Notes: generated by a model from the sequence alone, not told the origin. DNA of 64,000 nucleotides from Myxococcales bacterium (GCA_020633625.1 JACKDJ010000023.1:8894-72893), one strand, 5' to 3'; counted from the first letter of the stretch, positions 48,401-58,300 are shown. Numbers and translations: made by a program.

Positions 48401-50251
48401 GGGGTTGTCGCCGTGCACTTCGGTGCCGTCGAGGATGCCGTCACCGTCGGTGTCGGGGACGTCGACGTCGGTGCCGACGTCGCGCTCCTCGCCATTGTCG
48501 AGCCCGTCGCCGTCGTCGTCGGCGTCGAGGTCACGCCCGCCGCGCGTCGCGCCGAGCTCGGACGTCTGTGCGGCGAGCGTCGCGGTGGCGCTGACGACGA
48601 CGGGGCCCGAGATGACGCCGTCGTTCGGGAGCACAAAGCGGAAGCGTCGCTCGGCGCCGCTGGTCGCCGCGTCGAGGTCGGCGAGCGAGCCCTCGACGCC
48701 CTCGCCGAGCCAGCGCTCGCCCTCTCCGAACCCGGTGGGGTCGCTGGCATCCGAGGCGAAGAAGTCGAGCGTGGCGCCGGCCGGAGCGGTGCCCTCGACG
48801 ATGATGGTGTCACCGTCGCGGTAGAACGCCTCGGTGACGACCGGGAAGTTCTGTAGGCCGTTTGGTCCGTCGTCGGAGTCGCCGTCGTCGTTGAGGGTGG
48901 GGCCATCGCCGTCGAGGTCGATGGCCAGCGCGCCGTTGTCGCGGAACGTGTTTGCACGCACCGCGACCGTCGAGGCGCCGCGCACGACAACGCCCGCCTG
49001 TGTGTTCGTCGCGATCGCGTTTCCGGCACCGACGCTGCCGATCGAGAGGCCGGTCGAGTCGACGATCTCGACGCCCGGTCCGACGTTGCCGAGCTCGGCG
49101 CCGCCGCTGTCGGTACCGATGGTGTTCGCGAGGAGGGTCGCGTCGGTCGCACCGGCGATCAGGACCCCACCGGCGCCGTTTCCGCAGATCGCGTTGCCCG
49201 CGCCGACGTCACCGACCTCGACGCCCGGCGCGAGCTGCACTCGGACGCCGACGCCGGCGTTTGGGATCGTCGCTGCGGTGGAGCGGGCGAGGCCGACTCG
49301 GTTGTCGACGAGCCGCGCCCGTCGGCCGGCGGCGCGGACGATCGACACGCCGTCCTCGCTGTTTCCAGAGATGACGTTCCCATCGAGCAGCGCGTCGGCG
49401 GCTCCCTCGACCAGCACGCCGGAGCCGGCGTTGGCGAGCGCAGCGGCGCCCGATGCGTCGACGCCGATGAGGTTGTCGCGCACCACACAGAGCTCGGCGC
49501 CGTCTCCGAGCTGGACGCCGTCTTCGCCGTTGGCCGAGATCACGTTCCGCTCGACGAGGTTGCCGGGGGCGCCGTCGAGCCTGACCCCGGCGTCACCGTT
49601 CCCGAGGGCGGTGCGGCCAAGGGGACCGACGCCGATGTAGTTGCCGGTGATGTCGTTGTTTGTTGCGCCGTCGCCGGAGATGACGACGCCGAAGTCGTCG
49701 TTCGCAGAGATGATGTTGCGCGTCAGCGGCGTGGTGCCGCCGACTACGTTGTCGGGCACTCCGACGATGGAGACGCCAAACCGACCATTCCCGGCGGCGG
49801 CTCCGGCCGGCGTGATGCCGATCCAGCACCCCTCGACGCGGTTCCCGCCCCGCGTGCGGACGAGGATGCCGCCGTTCGAGAAGTTGACGATCGAGATGCC
49901 GCGAACGGTCGAGGCGCCGCCGATGAGCTCGAGCCCGGTGGCGCCGACGAGGGACGCGCCGTCGAGCACGACCGTTGGGACGCCGCCGTCGGCGACGGTC
50001 CCCGAGGCGTCGATAGTGACGGCGACGCTGACGGGCGGCAGGGGCGTGATCAGGCGGATCGGACCCGACAGCGGGTCGACGATGATCGTGTGCGGTCCGG
50101 CCCCGGCTCCATTCACCTGCTCGATCGCCGAGCGAAGCGAGCCCGCGCCGGAGTTGCTCGAGCTCGTGACGCGGACCTCGATCGCGCCTGCCGGTGCGGC
50201 GAGGACGAGGAGGACGAGGGGGAGAAGCGAGACGATTCGCGAGACGCGCAT
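45440..50251 (-). CDS. Beta-helix / Ca-repeat / MYXO-CTERM protein fused in frame to an OmpA-family porin
   Basis: 1603 residues from ATG 50251. Signal peptide MRVSRIVSLLPLVLLVLAAPAGA, then a right-handed parallel beta-helix (about 28-460; SNSGAGSLRSAIEQVN, repeated NVISANGEDGV-type rungs). Residues about 590-990 hold many DxDxDG thrombospondin-3-like calcium repeats (DTDGDGILDGTEV). At Cys1012 a MYXO-CTERM-like tail follows: FGCAASG, a membrane segment LAGGLILLTALLVV and GGRRR. The frame does not stop. It continues into a second export-signal-like stretch (AAALGATVVALAAPAPSGAQ), a beta-barrel (~1070-1360), five Ca repeats (DNDGDGILDEDDECP) and an OmpA peptidoglycan-binding domain (VRVEGHTDDQGADEYNEDLS, GYGESRPIADNSSEEGRARNRRVEI). 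GTG 47146 could start a separate 568-residue OmpA protein. Fusion or two overlapping cistrons cannot be settled here. Confidence 0.85.
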   Translation of the reverse strand: MRVSRIVSLLPLVLLVLAAPAGAIEVRVTSSSNSGAGSLRSAIEQVNGAGAGPHTIIVDPLSGPIRLITPLPPVSVAVTIDASGTVADGGVPTVVLDGASLVGATGLELIGGASTVRGISIVNFSNGGILVRTRGGNRVEGCWIGITPAGAAAGNGRFGVSIVGVPDNVVGGTTPLTRNIISANDDFGVVISGDGATNNDITGNYIGVGPLGRTALGNGDAGVRLDGAPGNLVERNVISANGEDGVQLGDGAELCVVRDNLIGVDASGAAALANAGSGVLVEGAADALLDGNVISGNSEDGVSIVRAAGRRARLVDNRVGLARSTAATIPNAGVGVRVQLAPGVEVGDVGAGNAICGNGAGGVLIAGATDATLLANTIGTDSGGAELGNVGPGVEIVDSTGLSIGSVGAGNAIATNTQAGVVVRGASTVAVRANTFRDNGALAIDLDGDGPTLNDDGDSDDGPNGLQNFPVVTEAFYRDGDTIIVEGTAPAGATLDFFASDASDPTGFGEGERWLGEGVEGSLADLDAATSGAERRFRFVLPNDGVISGPVVVSATATLAAQTSELGATRGGRDLDADDDGDGLDNGEERDVGTDVDVPDTDGDGILDGTEVHGDNPTDPLDPDSDDDRLCDGPNDVVDVCVGGEDRDADGVLDDDETDPNAFDTDNGGVGDGDEVLDDATDPLYGGDDRGGDPDHDGLINEDEAAAGTDPLDPDSDDDGIVDGTEVHGDNATDPLDPDSDDDGLCDGPSDVDGVCVGGEDLDADGTRDADETDPNNADTDGGTVPDGTEVLTNGTDPLDPSDDLVFDEDPDDDGLTTGEENVIGTDPNDPDTDDDGIIDGVEVNGDNPTDPRNPDTDGDGLCDGAGTVIDVCDAGEDLDGDGNHDIGETNPNDADTDDDCVDDGREREVGTDPLQPDTDRDGIYDGTELGVSEDEVGDDTDMSLGLCVPDEDPTTTTDPTDPDTDDDGVDDGDEDTNHDGQVDDGETDPNRPDGFVWPDGAHARGGTLFGCAASGSAPHAPLAGGLILLTALLVVRGGRRRTGSARAAALGATVVALAAPAPSGAQSVDGFDTHGFAPMPSQRAAVFGLSTARLAPRGSWEAGATLDYADDPFVVEDGNGDRFLSVVHGQLTLNLLGAFSLADRFEVGVAVPLTLIQSGDAPFDDAGFGVGDVRLVPRLQLLGHGDEGLALAALIDAKLPTGDEDAFQGGDLRIEPRLALDYGFAGGTHIVGNFGWAFRQRADFLDVGVNDVFTWGVGAVVPVSGSIALAPEITGASSVLADGFGSEENPIELLVGLKAALGGGALLEVAAGTGLVEGFGAPDWRLLAGVTFGPVLDDDDRDGDRIRDSLDSCPDVREDRDGFEDEDGCPDPDNDGDGILDEDDECPLQPEDADGFQDSDGCPDPDNDGDGILDVNDPCPLQPEDFDGWQDEDGCPEPDNDFDSVLDEYDMCPLEPERFNGIDDTDGCPDEGGLVLVTCDAVELGDRVYFEFDSDVIEERSFPLLDAVAAALDAAQHVRLVRVEGHTDDQGADEYNEDLSRRRAASVERYLVEHGLDAGRVESVGYGESRPIADNSSEEGRARNRRVEIVIVEQTRCAGEGQ

Positions 50252-50476
50252 GGCACTGCGAGGTGAGAGCGACGGGCCGAGATTGGCAGTGTCGCACGCT
50301 CGCCGTGGGTGTGGGACAAGTCAAAAATCCGCCGCGTTGCGCAGTGCCGCGCCTACACGCGCCACTCGCGACTGCAGCCACTCGTCACCGCCCCCTCGCG
50401 CCCGGCCGTGGGGGTTGACCGACCGACAGGGAGGCGCGACAGTCTAGCGTCGCCGAAACCCAACCTTGGAGTCGAG

Positions 50477-52042
50477 ATGAAGCGCACGAATGCTGGAGTG
50501 AGCCGCCGCGCCTGGATCAAGTCTGTCGGCGCCGTCGCGGCGGGCGCCGCGCTCGGTACCACCGGATGCGCTGACGACGCGGCCGGCGAAGACGGGTCGA
50601 TCGACGCGGGGTTCGGCGACGCAGATGGTGGTGGGGGAGACTCGGGCGGTGGCGTCGACACGGGCAGAGACGCGGTCACAGATGCGGTCAGCGACGCGGC
50701 GGCCGACACTCCGGTGGGCCCGCCTCCGGCGCTGCAGCCGGTCCGCGGCGACGGGTCGCACCCGTACCACTACATCGACAACATCGTGATCGTTCAGATG
50801 GAGAACCGGTCGTTCGACCACATGTTCGGCGCCCGCTCGTTGCTCGAGGGGATGGCCGAGGTCGACGGGCTCCGCGAGGGGATGTCGAACACGACTTCGA
50901 GCGGCCGCGTGGTGCCGATCTCGCTGCTGTCGGAGGACTGGAAGTTCGACCCGGACCCTTCGCACAGCCACAGCGGCTCGGTGGAGCAGTGGAACGGCGG
51001 CGCAAACGACGGGTTCGTTCGCAACTTCGAGCGGCTGCTGAACGCGAGCAACTACGAGGAGAAGATCGAGTCGATCATGGGCTACTACTCGCGGGCGCAG
51101 CTCCCCGCGTCGTACGGGCTCGCCGACAGCTTCACGATCTGCGACCGCTGGTTCTGCTCCGTCCTCGGCCCCACGTGGCCCAACCGCTTCTTCAGCCACG
51201 CGGCGAGCTCGGACGGGCAGTGGGGGAACGACCTCGCGCTGAACGCGAAGACGCCATACACATACGCGATGGACGCCGGCTTGACGTTCGGGGTGTACCA
51301 CTACGCGTTCTACTTCTTCCAACTCCTGGTCAACGACACGGCGGCGGGCAGCTACCCGCATGGCGACATGGATGCGTTCTTCACCGCGGCCGCCGAGGGG
51401 ACGCTCCCGAACATCACGATCGTCGAGCCGGACTACGCGCTAAACGACGACCACCCGCCGCACGACGTCCGCCTGGGACAGGCCTTCGTGCAGAGCGTCT
51501 ACGAGGCGCTGCGACAGTCGCCGCAATGGGAGCGGACGCTGATGGTGGTCCTGTACGACGAGCACGGCGGGTTCTTCGACCATGTGGCGCCGCCGACTAC
51601 TCAGGGCGACGAGCGCGAAGCCGAAGGGTTCGGACAGCTCGGCTTTCGCGTGCCGGGCATGCTGATCGGGCCGCTCGTGAAGCGCGGCCACGTGATGCAC
51701 ACCGTGGTCGACCACTCGTCGGTCCCGGCGCTGATCAGCCGGGTGTTTGGTCTGCCGTTCGTGAACCGGCGCGCGGAGCTTTCCGGCGACTTCGTCGACG
51801 CGTTCGACCTGGAGCTGACGCTCGACGCGGCGCGGCCCGCGCCGCCGATCCTGCCGCCACTCGAGTTCCAAATGGACAAGCTCCGCCACGCGCTGACGCT
51901 GCCCTCCGGCCAGCCGGAGCTCGAGGCTTACGCGCGGCGGCACTTCGGCCTCGACGACGGCGGGTTCAGCGGGCGAATGCGCGTGCTGGAGCGGTATCTT
52001 CGTCAGCTCGAGCGGCTGCGCGTGGCGACGGTGCGGGGCTAG
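50477..52042 (+). CDS. Tat-exported phospholipase C / phosphoesterase family lipoprotein
   Basis: 521 residues from ATG 50477 with GGAG upstream. The twin-arginine signal NAGVSRRAWIKSVGAVAAG ends in a lipobox LGTTGC (Cys31), followed by an Asp/Gly/Ala-rich linker to about residue 85. The catalytic domain begins IDNIVIVQMENRSFDHMFGA (109-120), the signature of the bacterial phospholipase C / acid phosphatase AcpA family, with metal-binding Asn. Later blocks are SFTICDRWFCSVLGPTWPNRFF, EPDYALNDDHPPHDVRLGQAFVQSVYEAL and VVLYDEHGGFFDHVAPPT. It should hydrolyse phosphoester bonds of phospholipids outside the inner membrane. The upstream 50252-50476 holds no gene. Confidence 0.92.
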   Translation: MKRTNAGVSRRAWIKSVGAVAAGAALGTTGCADDAAGEDGSIDAGFGDADGGGGDSGGGVDTGRDAVTDAVSDAAADTPVGPPPALQPVRGDGSHPYHYIDNIVIVQMENRSFDHMFGARSLLEGMAEVDGLREGMSNTTSSGRVVPISLLSEDWKFDPDPSHSHSGSVEQWNGGANDGFVRNFERLLNASNYEEKIESIMGYYSRAQLPASYGLADSFTICDRWFCSVLGPTWPNRFFSHAASSDGQWGNDLALNAKTPYTYAMDAGLTFGVYHYAFYFFQLLVNDTAAGSYPHGDMDAFFTAAAEGTLPNITIVEPDYALNDDHPPHDVRLGQAFVQSVYEALRQSPQWERTLMVVLYDEHGGFFDHVAPPTTQGDEREAEGFGQLGFRVPGMLIGPLVKRGHVMHTVVDHSSVPALISRVFGLPFVNRRAELSGDFVDAFDLELTLDAARPAPPILPPLEFQMDKLRHALTLPSGQPELEAYARRHFGLDDGGFSGRMRVLERYLRQLERLRVATVRG

Positions 52043-52079
52043 GCAGTCGGGCGGCCGCGCCGTCGTCGCCGACTGACGC

Positions 52080-53312
52080 CTACGGCAGCACCGGGCGCTC
52101 GGTCGCCGGTACGTCGCACCCGACGAAGTAGATCGTCGAGCCGGCCCCCTCGCTGACCTGATAGTAGCCGCCGTCGCCGTAGACTACCGCCTCCCCCTGC
52201 GGCTCGGCAGCGAACGGGACCTGGGCCGGACGGACGTCTTGCATCGCCGGCAGGTCGATGCCGTCGGGGAGCACGTACTCCAGCATCCCGGTCCAGCCGC
52301 GGACGATCAGGCGCCCCAACACGGGGTCGAAGTCCGCGGCCGTGGCCCGCGTGCTCGAGCCCGGGAGCATCGGCGAGAGGTCGAAGGTGCCGTAGTCCGA
52401 CATCGCCACCGCGGTGTCTGACGCGCGGAATAGTGCGCCGAAGAGCTGAAAGGCGTCGCCGCCCTGTTTGGTCAGCACGTAGACGCGCGCGTACTGGTCG
52501 ACGACGACCGACTCGACGTTGTAGTCCGCTCCCTCCGGGTATCCGAGGATCATCGTGTCGACGGCGTCGATCGTCTGGTCTCCGGCGCCGGGGTCGGGCT
52601 CCACGATTCGGTGGATCCGAGACGGGACCCCGATCGCCGTGCGCGCCTCGGCGTTGTCGCCGACGTCGCCAACATACAAGCAACGATCGGCGTCGCCGAA
52701 CTCGCACGGCCCCGCCGCCATGTCTTCCCAGTCCCACGCAAACTCGACGGTCAGCGTGACGGTCGCGAGCAGCGCTCCGGAGTCGATGTCGACGGCAAAC
52801 AGCGTCGGACCGGCCCCCGAGTCGTTGTGCATCCAGAGCACGCCAGGGGTCGAGGCCATCGCGAGGCCCGAGATCTCGGTCAGCCCGTCGGGAAGGGAGC
52901 CGCGCGCCACCGGTTCGGCGTACTCCGCGCAGCCAAGTCCGTAGGGGTCGGGAGGAGGCCACTCGACGACGTCGGGCGCTGCGGCGTCTGGGTCCGTCGT
53001 GTCGTCGATCGCGTCCGCGACCGTGTCGCTGCCGTCGCCGCTCGCGTCGGGTGTGGCGTCTGCCACGTCGAGCCCACCGGTGTCTGGCTGGGCATCAGCG
53101 CCAACATCCGAGGCCGCGTCTCCGGCTCCAGCGGCGTCGTCTCCCACGTCTCCCACGTCGCTCGTCGAGCTCGACGCGTCGGCATCGGACTCCGGGGTGT
53201 CGCCGTCGCACCCCACGACAGCCGCGAGCGCGGCTGCTGTCAGGAAGGCGATGGCCGGCGCGCGGCCCTTGGGCCGGGTCTCGTCGGAACCGGGGTGGGA
53301 CTTGATCGTCAT
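52080..53312 (-). CDS. Lipoprotein with acidic linker and propeller-like domain
   Basis: 410 residues from ATG 53312. The lipoprotein signal ends AALAAVVGC (Cys35). A ~85-residue Asp/Ala/Ser/Thr-rich linker follows (DVGDVGDDAAGAGDAASDVG). The globular part starts near 130: LTEISGLAMASTPGVLWMHNDSG, DWEDMAAGPC, CLYVGDVGDNAEAR and RIHRIVEPDPG, a pattern seen in secreted beta-propeller-like proteins of unknown role; acidic DNA/EN loops suggest Ca binding. No catalytic residues are recognised. It converges with the phospholipase gene (37-bp gap) and diverges from yghU. Confidence 0.78.
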   Translation of the reverse strand: MTIKSHPGSDETRPKGRAPAIAFLTAAALAAVVGCDGDTPESDADASSSTSDVGDVGDDAAGAGDAASDVGADAQPDTGGLDVADATPDASGDGSDTVADAIDDTTDPDAAAPDVVEWPPPDPYGLGCAEYAEPVARGSLPDGLTEISGLAMASTPGVLWMHNDSGAGPTLFAVDIDSGALLATVTLTVEFAWDWEDMAAGPCEFGDADRCLYVGDVGDNAEARTAIGVPSRIHRIVEPDPGAGDQTIDAVDTMILGYPEGADYNVESVVVDQYARVYVLTKQGGDAFQLFGALFRASDTAVAMSDYGTFDLSPMLPGSSTRATAADFDPVLGRLIVRGWTGMLEYVLPDGIDLPAMQDVRPAQVPFAAEPQGEAVVYGDGGYYQVSEGAGSTIYFVGCDVPATERPVLP

Positions 53313-53551
53313 CGTTGGACTCCAGGCAGGCTCAACGCTGTCGTAGGGCACGCAGCCCGCGAGCTCAACGGTCGGCGCGTGCCGATGTCGCCGCTCCTGC
53401 CACGGCCGCCGGAGGTCAGCGTCGGCGAGACGCGGCTCCGGCGCCGACCTTGACGTTCGCGCCCGGGGTGCCACGCTTGGGGCGGCGCCGGAGGCACGAC
53501 CGAGTCGGCCAGCGAGGTGCCGCTTCCCGTCTGCGTTTTCGAGGAGCCGAG

Positions 53552-54394
53552 ATGAGCGAAGAGTACACCCCGCCCGACGTGTGGACGTGGCAGAGCGGCT
53601 CCGGCGGGAAGTTTGCGAGCATCAATCGTCCGATCGCCGGACCGACGCACGAGAAGGAGCTGCCGGTCGGCGAGCACCCCTACCAGCTCTACTCGTTGGC
53701 GACGCCGAACGGGGTAAAGCCGGCGCTGATGTTCGAGGAGCTGCTCGCCGCGGGTCATGGCGACGCCGAGTACGACGCGTGGCTCGTCGACATCCAGGCG
53801 GGCGAACAGTTCGGGAGCGGCTTCGTTGGAGTGAACCCGAACTCGAAGATTCCGGCGCTCGTCGACCGGACGGGCCCAGAGCCGGTTCGCGTGTTCGAGT
53901 CTGGCGCGATCCTTCTTCACCTCGCGACGAGGTTCGACGCCTTTCTGCCAACCGAGATCGCTGCGCGCGCCGAGTGCCTTTCGTGGCTGTTCTGGCAGGT
54001 GGGATCAGGCCCCTTCGTCGGCGGGGGCTTCGGCCACTTCTACGCATACGCCCCGACGAAGATCGAGTACGCGATCGACCGCTACGCGATGGAGGCGAAG
54101 CGACAGCTCGACGTGCTCGACCGTCGGCTGGCGGAGGCCGAGTTCCTGGCGGGTCGGGAGTACTCGATCGCCGACATGGCGGTGTGGCCGTGGTATGGCG
54201 CGCTGGTTCGCGGCCTCCTGTACGACGCGGCGGAGTTCCTTTCGGTGCACGAGTACACGCACGTGTGCCGCTGGGCGGAGTCGATCGCCGCGCGTCCAGC
54301 GGCGCGGCGCGCGGTGCTCGTGAACCGGAGCTGGGGCGAGGTACAGCTTCGCGAGCGGCACAGCGCGGCCGACCTCGACGCGATCGTGCGCTGA
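53552..54394 (+). CDS. yghU: Glutathione-dependent disulfide-bond oxidoreductase (YghU/YfcG type GST)
   Basis: 280 residues from ATG 53552 with GAGGAG about 8 bases upstream. YghU-type features: FASINRPIAGPTHEKELPVGEHPYQLYSLATPNGVKPALMFEELL, then GEQFGSGFVGVNPNSKIPALVDR, ESGAILLHLA (glutathione site with Glu-Ser-Gly), and WQVGSGPFVGGGFGHFYAYAP. The C-terminal domain has FLAGREYSIADMAVWPWYG. Family members reduce disulfides using two glutathiones and have peroxidase activity. The long N-terminal insert distinguishes it from the simple GST at 2957. It converges with the FHA gene across a hairpin. Confidence 0.93.
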   Translation: MSEEYTPPDVWTWQSGSGGKFASINRPIAGPTHEKELPVGEHPYQLYSLATPNGVKPALMFEELLAAGHGDAEYDAWLVDIQAGEQFGSGFVGVNPNSKIPALVDRTGPEPVRVFESGAILLHLATRFDAFLPTEIAARAECLSWLFWQVGSGPFVGGGFGHFYAYAPTKIEYAIDRYAMEAKRQLDVLDRRLAEAEFLAGREYSIADMAVWPWYGALVRGLLYDAAEFLSVHEYTHVCRWAESIAARPAARRAVLVNRSWGEVQLRERHSAADLDAIVR

Positions 54395-54416
54395 CGAGGG
54401 CTGCGGGCGTGCTCGC

Positions 54417-54440
54417 CGTCGCCGCCGCTAGCCGGCGACG
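54417..54440. terminator. Possible bidirectional terminator between yghU and the FHA gene
   Basis: CGTCGCCG and CGGCGACG make a perfect 8-bp stem with an 8-base loop that covers the stop codon of the minus-strand FHA gene and lies 23 bp after the yghU stop. No T-run is present. Confidence 0.4.
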
Positions 54441-55237
54441 TCGGTCCGGAGCGCGTGCGCCGGGATCAGCAGCAGGAAGCCCTGCCCGCGTCGCGCGAGG
54501 ACGCAGCGTCGGGCGAGCGTCGCGGAGTCTGCGTCTGCGAGCCCGTCGAGCGCGGCGCCGGCGCCGACCTCGCGGATCCAGTCGCGGACAGTCTCCGCCG
54601 ACAGCCACCCCTCGTCCATGAGCCTTCGGAGCACGCGCCGGAGGTCGCTGATGGCCTGGGCGACGTTGAAGTCGCGGCCGACCGCGTCGAGCAGGTCCCA
54701 CTCGTGCACGAGCCCCGGCGCCCTGGCGGCGAGCGCCCAGAAGACGAGCGACGTGAGCGGCTTCATCGGGACGAACAGGTCGCCGAAGCGGACGTCGCAG
54801 CCGTCGCCGTCCCGAACGAGCGTGAACGATGGCTCGCCCGGCTTCGGTGTCGTGCGCGGCGCGAGTGGTCGATTGACTGGTGAGGTGGCCGCGACGCGCG
54901 CGACGGCGAGCAGGACGCCGCCGAGCTGAAGCGCCTCGCAGCGCTCCGGAATCCGCGCGCGCGCGCCGGCGGGGACGGTGCCACCGTCGATGAAGACCCC
55001 GTTCCCGCTCGTCAGGTTCTCGACCCACCACGCGCCGGCCTCGACCCACAGCCGTGCGTGCAGTCGAGACACCGTCGGGTCGCCGACGACCACGTCGCAG
55101 TCCATGCCGCGCCCGAGGCGCGCGCCGCTCGTCACCACCCAGGTCCGTCCGGGTTCAATGGCGCCCGGCGTGGGTCCTGGCACCACAGTCAGAATGAGCT
55201 CTTGGTTCACGTCCAGGCGAGGGATGCGCGGGGACAC
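54428..55237 (-). CDS. FHA-domain protein with C-terminal winged-helix-like domain
   Basis: 269 residues from GTG 55237. The N-terminal forkhead-associated domain (about 15-110) shows WVVTSGARLGRGMDCDVVVGDPTVSRLHARLWVE and WWVENLTSGNGVFIDG, with the Gly-Arg, Ser-Arg-x-His and Asn residues that bind phosphothreonine. The C-terminal half (PMKPLTSLVFWALAARAPGLVHEWDLLDAVGRDFNVAQAISDLRRVLRRLMDEGWLSAETVRDWI) looks like a winged-helix transcription-regulator output domain of the type found with kinases in myxobacteria. It is divergent from a large Ser/Thr kinase gene, so it is a plausible phosphorylation partner or reader of that kinase. Confidence 0.82.
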   Translation of the reverse strand: MSPRIPRLDVNQELILTVVPGPTPGAIEPGRTWVVTSGARLGRGMDCDVVVGDPTVSRLHARLWVEAGAWWVENLTSGNGVFIDGGTVPAGARARIPERCEALQLGGVLLAVARVAATSPVNRPLAPRTTPKPGEPSFTLVRDGDGCDVRFGDLFVPMKPLTSLVFWALAARAPGLVHEWDLLDAVGRDFNVAQAISDLRRVLRRLMDEGWLSAETVRDWIREVGAGAALDGLADADSATLARRCVLARRGQGFLLLIPAHALRTDVAG

Positions 55238-55331
55238 GGTCGAGGCGCCTTGCCAGAGGCGACGGCGCGTCGCAAGCTGCGCGGCCTCGACGCACCCGTG
55301 GCGTCGTCGACGCCAGCAGCCAGACGAGTCG

Positions 55332-58300
55332 TTGCGCCTTCACGAAGTCTATGAGCTCCAGCGCTGGATCGGGGGGGGCCGCCAAGCCGAAGTGTGGCGC
55401 GGCGTTCACACGCCGACGGGCGCCGGCGTTGCGCTGAAGGTGCTGCATGACGCGGCTGGCGCCGGAGACCTCGTGGCGCTCCGCGCGGAAGCGCGCTCGC
55501 TCGCGCGGCTGACGCATCCGAACGTGGTCGGCGTTCTCGACGTCGGGCGTCTGTCGGGCCCCGACGGCCCGGAGACGGCGCGGCTCGGCGGGCGCACCTG
55601 CTTCGCGATGGAGTTGGGTGAGCAGACGCTGGTGCCAGCGCTCGGGAGCGCATCGTGGGACCTCGTGCTCGGCTGCGCGCATGACCTGCTCGCTGGGCTC
55701 GCGCACGTGGGCGCGCGAGGCCTCGTGCACGGCGACATCAAGCCTTCCAATGTGCTGCTGATGTCGTCGGCTGCCGGGGCCGTCGCCGCTCTGAGCGACT
55801 TCGGCGTCGTTGGCGTCACGGCGGGTGGAACGTCGCGAGGGTCGACGCCGGGCTTCGCGCCGCCGGATCTCGCGACGCGGCCTCTGGCGCCAGACGTCGA
55901 TCTCTACTCGCTCGGCGTTACCCTCGGGCAGCTCGTAGCCGGGGGTGCGATCCCCGATCCGGCGCTGGAGCGCGGTGCCTGGCGAGCCGCGGTGGCGGCG
56001 CGTCTGGACGCGGTCGGCGCACCCGCCGCAATGCTCGCCTGGCTGGAGCGTCTGGTGCTGCCGGCGGCCGACGCGCGGTGGCAGCATGCCGCCGATGCCC
56101 GCGGGGCGCTCGTCGACCTGGCGGGAGAACGGCCCGCGAGACTCGTGCGGCCGGCGTGCGCGCTCGGGGACGACGCGACCGATCTGCCGACCGAGGCCGT
56201 GCTGATGCCCCTCGTGGCGCATCGCTTCGCCGCCGCATCACCGTCGGAGACCACCGACACACACACGCCGCCGCGCGAGCTCGAGACTTGGCGCGAGTCC
56301 GTCGTCCGGCACGCGTCCGTATCGGCGACCCCGCCCGCGGTCGCCCAGCCCCGACCTCTGGCGCTGCTGGGAGCGGGGGCTCGTCTCGTGCACGCCCGAC
56401 GCTCCACGTTGTTTGGTCGCGAAGACGTGCAAGCGCGCCTGTGGTCGGCGTTCGCAGAGGTCGCGTCGACGAGATTGGCTCGTGTCGTGGCAGTACGCGG
56501 AGTGGACGGGAGCGGCCGTCGCCGGGTCGCCGACTGGATCGCCGAGGCCGCGGACGAGCACGCGGGGGCGATCGCCGTTCGCGTCCCCGAGGCCGGAGAC
56601 CTCGCCGCGCGCCTCTGTGGCGCAATAGCCGGTGTTTGGTGGCGACTTCCGCTCGACGGAGCGACGGCGAACGACGTCGAGCGCTTGCTTACGCGCGGGC
56701 CTGAAGACGGGTTTCGCGACGATGCGGAGCGTCTCGCTGCCTTCGTCGCCTGGTTGGCGGGGATGGCCGCGTACCGTCCAGTCGTTGTCGTTTGTGACGG
56801 CCGCGAGACGACGCTCCGTCTCGCCGGTCGCCTCGCTGGCCTGGCACGTCCGGTCCTGCTCGTCGGCGCTTGGGCCGGCGCACCGCTCGACACGGTCGAC
56901 GAGGACCTCGCGCTCGAGCGCGTCGCAGACCCGGCCGTGGCAGCGATGGTGCGGGCCACTCTCGGCGTGAGCGCGCGGGTCGCCGAGTCGGTGAGCGAGC
57001 GGAGCGCCGGGCTACCGGGCTTGGCCAAGTGGATCGTCTCGGACTGGGTGGCGACGTCGCGGCTGCGTCCCACGGCCGACGGGCTCGCGCCGCCCGACGG
57101 TGCGACGTCGGTCCTTCCCGTCGCCGCGACCGTTCGTGAGGCTGCGCGTGTCGAGGCTTGGGAGTCGGCGTGGGATGTGCGGACTCGGCGTGCGATTCGG
57201 CTCGCCGCGGTGTGGGGCGAGCGCCTCGACGACGCGCGCTTCGCCGTCGCGCTGAGGTTGGCGGGCGCGGAGTGGCCGGCCGTCGCGCTCGATGCGCTGG
57301 GGACCGCCGACGCGGTGACCGGGCCGACGGAGGGCTGGCGGCTCCGGTCTCCGGCGCTCGCGGCCGCGTGGCTCGCGGCCATGGGCGCCGCCGAGTCACG
57401 CGAGCTTCACGCGGCGTGCGCCGGCGCACTCGCCGGGGTCACGCGCCCGAGCGACCTCGTACGTCGCGCTCGGCACCACGCCGCTTCTGGCGCAAAGGCG
57501 TCGGCGAGGAGGGATCTCCTGCGCCTGCTGGACGCGGGCGTCGGTGCGAGCGAGGCCGAAGCGGGCCTGGCCGTCGCGCGCGCCCTCGGCGGGCGGGGCG
57601 CGCTCGAGGCGGTGCTGCGGGCGCGGCTCTGTTACGCTCTCGGCGATGGCGACGGCACGCTCGCGGCGCTCGACGCGGTCGACTGGGCTTCGGCCGGTGT
57701 TCGTGCTGCAGCGGCGGCGCATGATGTGCGCGCGTTGGTCGCGTTGAGCCGCGGGCAGGTCGACCGCGCGGGTGCCGAGCTGGAGGCGATGCTGGCGCTT
57801 CCAGGGCTGCGCGGCCTGCCGGCGTTTTCGGCGCGAGTCGCGCGCGGACGCTGGCTGATCGTCTCGCGGCGCGCCGAGGAGGCAGTCGCCGTGCTCGCCG
57901 ACGCGCTGGCGCACGCCCCGCGCGGGGTTGGTCCGCGCGCGCGCTTGGTAGCGACGGTGCTGCTGTGCCACGCGGGCTTGCACTCGGGAGCGCTCGCGGT
58001 CGCGCGAGACGCCGCGGCGTCCGCGGCGGCGCAGGCGTCGCGTCATGGTACGAGCTTCTTGCAGGCGCAGATTCTCAGCGATCTCGCCGAGATCGACGCG
58101 CGGGAGGGCCGGTGGGAGCAGGCGCTGGCGTCGTGGGAGAGGGCGCTCGAGATGACCGGCGAGCGGTTTCCCGCGTTGGCCTACCAGGCGTGTAACGTGG
58201 CGTGGGCCTTGGTGCGGCTCGGCCGACGGAGCGACGCGGCCGGCCGCGTCGAAGAGACGCTGGTGCGCTTCGCGCCGACCGATACGAGCCTTGCGCGTCT

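Noticed and set aside
52044..52075. Terminator between the phospholipase and propeller lipoprotein genes
   Set aside because: CAGTCGG/CCGACTG pair over only 7 bp with an 18-base GC-rich loop and no T-run, too weak to list as a feature.
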